This document shows positions 13,682 through 16,070 of a DNA stretch of 16,070 nt, piece after piece (position 1 is the first letter of the stretch; each line of letters begins with the position of its first letter). Position numbers and translations under genes: made by a program. Source of the DNA: Deltaproteobacteria bacterium (GTDB taxonomy: Bacteria; Desulfobacterota; Desulfuromonadia; Desulfuromonadales; Geopsychrobacteraceae); assembly GCA_009993495.1 (NCBI GenBank), contig JAACTI010000140.1, positions 1 through 16,070 on the forward strand. Direction: 5' to 3'. A model generated the notes under the pieces. That model made no database searches. It was not told where the DNA came from and saw only the letters and a list, made by a program, of their open reading frames with translations.

Positions 13682-15018
13682 CAGAGTTGCAATTCTTTTG
13701 ACGAGCGTTTTTCCGCAAGCGGCTGCCACCAGGCGGGCAGCACCGCCAGGGCCCGTTCCGCAAGGGCCAGACGGCGGTCGGTGCGTTTCAGTTTTCGTCC
13801 TTCCAACGCCGGAAAGAGCCCGTAGTTGACATTCATCGGCTGAAAGTTTTCACTTTCGGCGCCCTGCAGGTGGTTCAACAAGGCGCCCAGGGCACACGCA
13901 TCCGGCGGGGCGGGGATATCCCGGCCTAACATTTCACCCGCAACGAACAGCCCGGCCAGAAATCCACAGGCGGCGGATTCGACATACCCCTCAACTCCGG
14001 TGAGCTGCCCGGCGAGGGTGATCTGGGGCGCGTTGATTAGACGCAGACGCCGATCCAGACAGCGGGGGGCATTAACAAAAGTATTGCGGTGCATACTGCC
14101 CAGGCGGGCGAAGCGGGCGTTTTCGAGGCCGGGGATCATACGGAAAATCCGCTGCTGCTCAGGCCAGGTCAGACGCGTTTGAAACCCAACCAGGTTGTAA
14201 AGACTGGCGTGCCGGTTGTCCTGACGCAATTGAATCACGGCATAGGGTGGATGTCCGGTGCGTGGATCGGGCAAGCCCACCGGTTTCATCGGACCAAAGG
14301 CCAAGGTTTGCAAGCCGCGCGCCGCCATTGCTTCAATGGGCATACAGCCTTCGAAATGGATCAGTTTTTCAAACTCGCGTCCGGCAACCTTGTCGGCAGC
14401 AAGCAATTCGGCAACGAAATTTTCGTACTGCTGACGATCCAGGGGGCAGTTGATATAGTCATCGCCCCCTTTATCGTAACGCGACGCCTTCCAGGCATGA
14501 TCAAAATTGATGGAATCCGCTTCGACAATCGGCGCAATAGCATCGTAAAAATAGAGCTGTTCTTGACCGATGAGCCGCACCAGATCCTGCGAAAGGGCAT
14601 CGGAAGTCAAGGGCCCGCTGGCCAGAATCACGGGGCCTTCTTCCGGCAGGCGCAGCACTTCTTCACGGATGATGGAAATCAAGGGGTGATTTTCAATCTG
14701 CCGGGTGATAAACGCGGAAAATTCGTCGCGATCGACGGCCAGGGCGCCACCGGCCGGAACCGCATTGGCGTCGGCAGCCTGGATAAACAGGGAATCCATG
14801 CGCCGCAGCTCTTCTTTCAAACAGCCTACCGCGTTGTTCATGCCCGTGCCACGCAGGCTGTTGGAACACACCAGTTCGGCCAGCTGTTCCGTCTGGTGGG
14901 CGGCTGAAAAGCGCAGGGGTTTCATTTCGTAGAGCTTGACCCTGACACCAAAATTTGCCAGTTGCCAGGCGGCTTCACACCCCGCCAGCCCTGCGCCGAT
15001 AACCTTTACATCCATCAT
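13681..15018 (-). CDS. trmFO: TrmFO, FAD/folate-dependent tRNA(m5U54) methyltransferase
   Basis: The 445-residue enzyme methylates U54 in the tRNA T-loop with methylene-tetrahydrofolate and FADH2. The FAD Rossmann motif GAGLAG is at 8-13. Two cysteines known to matter in the family are present: CSNSLRG (C51) and EGCMPIE (C225). Other hallmark blocks are LYEMKP, RDEFSAFIT, FYDAIAPIV, PLDRQQYENF, GPMKPVGLPDPRTG, LGSMHRNTF and AGQLTGVEGYVESAACG. An MM start at 15018/15016 is used, weakly supported by GGGA upstream; the frame opens further out at 15105 but that stretch is leader. It is first in the block trmFO-maf-yggS-transporter-Cys protein-ligE and lies after the topA terminator. No clear promoter was found between terminator and start. 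Confidence 0.93.
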   Translation of the reverse strand: MMDVKVIGAGLAGCEAAWQLANFGVRVKLYEMKPLRFSAAHQTEQLAELVCSNSLRGTGMNNAVGCLKEELRRMDSLFIQAADANAVPAGGALAVDRDEFSAFITRQIENHPLISIIREEVLRLPEEGPVILASGPLTSDALSQDLVRLIGQEQLYFYDAIAPIVEADSINFDHAWKASRYDKGGDDYINCPLDRQQYENFVAELLAADKVAGREFEKLIHFEGCMPIEAMAARGLQTLAFGPMKPVGLPDPRTGHPPYAVIQLRQDNRHASLYNLVGFQTRLTWPEQQRIFRMIPGLENARFARLGSMHRNTFVNAPRCLDRRLRLINAPQITLAGQLTGVEGYVESAACGFLAGLFVAGEMLGRDIPAPPDACALGALLNHLQGAESENFQPMNVNYGLFPALEGRKLKRTDRRLALAERALAVLPAWWQPLAEKRSSKELQL

Positions 15019-15086
15019 ACGTTTTGTTTTCCCATATCTTTTCGTGTTTTGCGTGGGCCGATAAGCTATTTTCAGCACAATGCAAA

Positions 15087-15116
15087 ACCGGTCGAACTTG
15101 CACAAGCCCGACCGGT
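15087..15116. terminator. Terminator between topA and trmFO
   Basis: ACCGGTCG (15087-15094) and CGACCGGT (15109-15116) form an 8-bp stem, and the 14-nt loop contains a further CTTG/CAAG pairing. On the minus strand the stem runs straight into TTTTGC, 26 bases past the topA stop. On the plus strand T-rich sequence follows after four bases. A good intrinsic terminator for topA that separates it from trmFO. Confidence 0.7.
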
Positions 15117-15141
15117 CGCATTTTTGATTTTTGGCCTAAGC

Positions 15142-16070
15142 TCAGGCTTTTTTAATCGATGCCTTTCGGGCCACCAGTTTTTTTGCCGGGGTCTTTTTCA
15201 CCGGGGCCTTCTTGGCCGGTGCTTTTTTTAGCGCCGTTTTTGTCACTGGCTTTTTTTCAGGAGCGACCAGTTCATTTTCCCAGCCACAGCCCTCTTGCGG
15301 ACAACGCTGCACCGTACCAAAACGTTTGGTCGTTTTGATTTCCGTCAAGGGCCAGTTGCACTGGGGGCAGGCTTGCGCTTTGGGCGGATTCCACAGGGCA
15401 TATTTGCACTTGGGGTAACGATTGCAAGAATAGAAGATTTTGCCATAACGGCTCTTCTTTTCCATCATTTCCCCCTCTTTACACTGAGGACAGGCGATAT
15501 CCAGGGCCTTGGGTTTTTCGAGGGGTTGAATATTTTTGCATTCGGGATAAGCGCTGCACCCGAGAAATTTGCCGAAGCGCCCTTGTTTCAACTGCATGGG
15601 TGCGCCGCATTTTTCACATTTTTCGTCGGTCAACACCACCTCTTCGGCAGTTTGGCCATCACTGCTGAGAGGTTCCGTATGGCGACACTCGGGAAAACCG
15701 CTGCACGCGAGAAAACGCCCGGCACGACCCAGCTTGATCACCAGCTCTTTACCGCAATCGGAGCAGAGCTTATCGGTTTTTTCGGTAGTGACATCGGCCT
15801 TGCTGACTTCCTTGTCTTTGACTTTCAATAGAGCAATAAAAGGCTCCCAGAATTGTTTGACCGCCGGAATCCACTGTTTTTCACCGCGGGAAATAGCATC
15901 GAGTTCTTCTTCGAGGCCGGCGGTAAACGCGTAATCGACATACTGACTGAAGTGGTCGGTTAAAAGTTTTGCCACCACCTTACCCACGTCTTCAGGGTAA
16001 AATATCCGTTTTTCGAGCCGCACATATTTACGCGTAACCAGGGTGTTCATAATACTGGCATAGGTCGAAG
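15142..16070 (-). CDS. topA: DNA topoisomerase I, C-terminal part (runs off right edge)
   Basis: The frame continues past the right edge (SACT-type text reading STYASIMNTLVTRKYVRLEK at the edge), so the first roughly 500-600 residues with the toprim fold and active-site tyrosine are missing. What is visible is the end of the catalytic core (FYPEDVGKVVAKLLTDHF, ending at PFIALLKV) and then four C-terminal zinc ribbons beginning CSDC, CEKC, CPQC and CPQC, each with a second cysteine pair such as CSGFPEC, CSAYPEC, CNRYPKC and CPQEGC. These bind single-stranded DNA. The protein ends in a Lys/Ala/Pro-rich tail (about 39 residues, KKAPAKK-type repeats). TopA relaxes negative supercoils behind RNA polymerase. 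The terminator at 15087-15116 follows. Confidence 0.93.
   Translation of the reverse strand, partial: STYASIMNTLVTRKYVRLEKRIFYPEDVGKVVAKLLTDHFSQYVDYAFTAGLEEELDAISRGEKQWIPAVKQFWEPFIALLKVKDKEVSKADVTTEKTDKLCSDCGKELVIKLGRAGRFLACSGFPECRHTEPLSSDGQTAEEVVLTDEKCEKCGAPMQLKQGRFGKFLGCSAYPECKNIQPLEKPKALDIACPQCKEGEMMEKKSRYGKIFYSCNRYPKCKYALWNPPKAQACPQCNWPLTEIKTTKRFGTVQRCPQEGCGWENELVAPEKKPVTKTALKKAPAKKAPVKKTPAKKLVARKASIKKA

Noticed and set aside
14089..14907. 272-codon plus-strand open frame opposite trmFO
   Set aside because: It lies wholly antisense to a well-supported enzyme with intact motifs, and its product has no recognisable domain; a by-product of codon bias.

Overview
The window looks like chromosomal DNA of a Gram-negative anaerobe or facultative anaerobe, most probably a member of the Desulfuromonadales (Geobacter/Desulfuromonas/Pelobacter relatives). 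This rests on the gene mix: a system II cytochrome c maturation pair (ResB/CcsA), a HemY-type protoporphyrinogen oxidase, TrmFO (folate-dependent tRNA methylation), a DUF2288 protein and a FapA/DUF342 protein. The assignment comes from gene content and protein style, not from a search. Nearly all of the window is ordinary core-genome sequence, and I saw no insertion sequence, prophage gene, CRISPR array, tRNA or rRNA.

Layout. Positions 1-263 hold the start of a DUF2288 gene (minus strand) that runs off the left edge. A leader with a terminator-like hairpin precedes fapA (plus strand). fapA converges on hemG/hemY (minus strand). Between hemG and a CbpA-type J-domain gene lies a divergent promoter region. 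The plus-strand promoter there drives a roughly 145-nt segment that folds on paper into a long interrupted rod. This is a candidate structured RNA, or else a structured 5' leader of the J-domain gene. After the J-domain gene come a small secreted Cys/His-containing protein with its own promoter, then resB-ccsA with a near-consensus promoter overlapped by a palindrome. That block ends in a perfect 20-bp hairpin shared with a facing 63-residue zinc-ribbon-like gene.

From about 7.75 kb to the right end everything lies on the minus strand. In transcription order it runs: topA (3' part only), a terminator, then a compact block trmFO-maf-yggS-MATE-like transporter-small seven-Cys protein-ligE. The gaps in this block are -1, -4, 44, 4 and 19 bases, so it looks like one operon. 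lemA, a second J-domain protein with a hydrophobic C-terminus and the small zinc-ribbon-like gene follow as separate units.

How the genes work together. resB/ccsA carry heme across the membrane and attach it to apocytochromes, and hemG supplies a late heme-synthesis step. TrmFO, Maf and YggS are housekeeping functions (tRNA m5U54, nucleotide-pool hygiene, PLP homeostasis). Their operon also carries an exported ATP-dependent DNA ligase (Lig E type) and a very small Cys-rich protein, the most unusual linkage here. I found no convincing complete new system. The items most worth a second look are the 3650-3797 RNA candidate, the Cys-rich/LigE pair, the Cys/His exported protein ahead of resB and the palindrome at the resB promoter.
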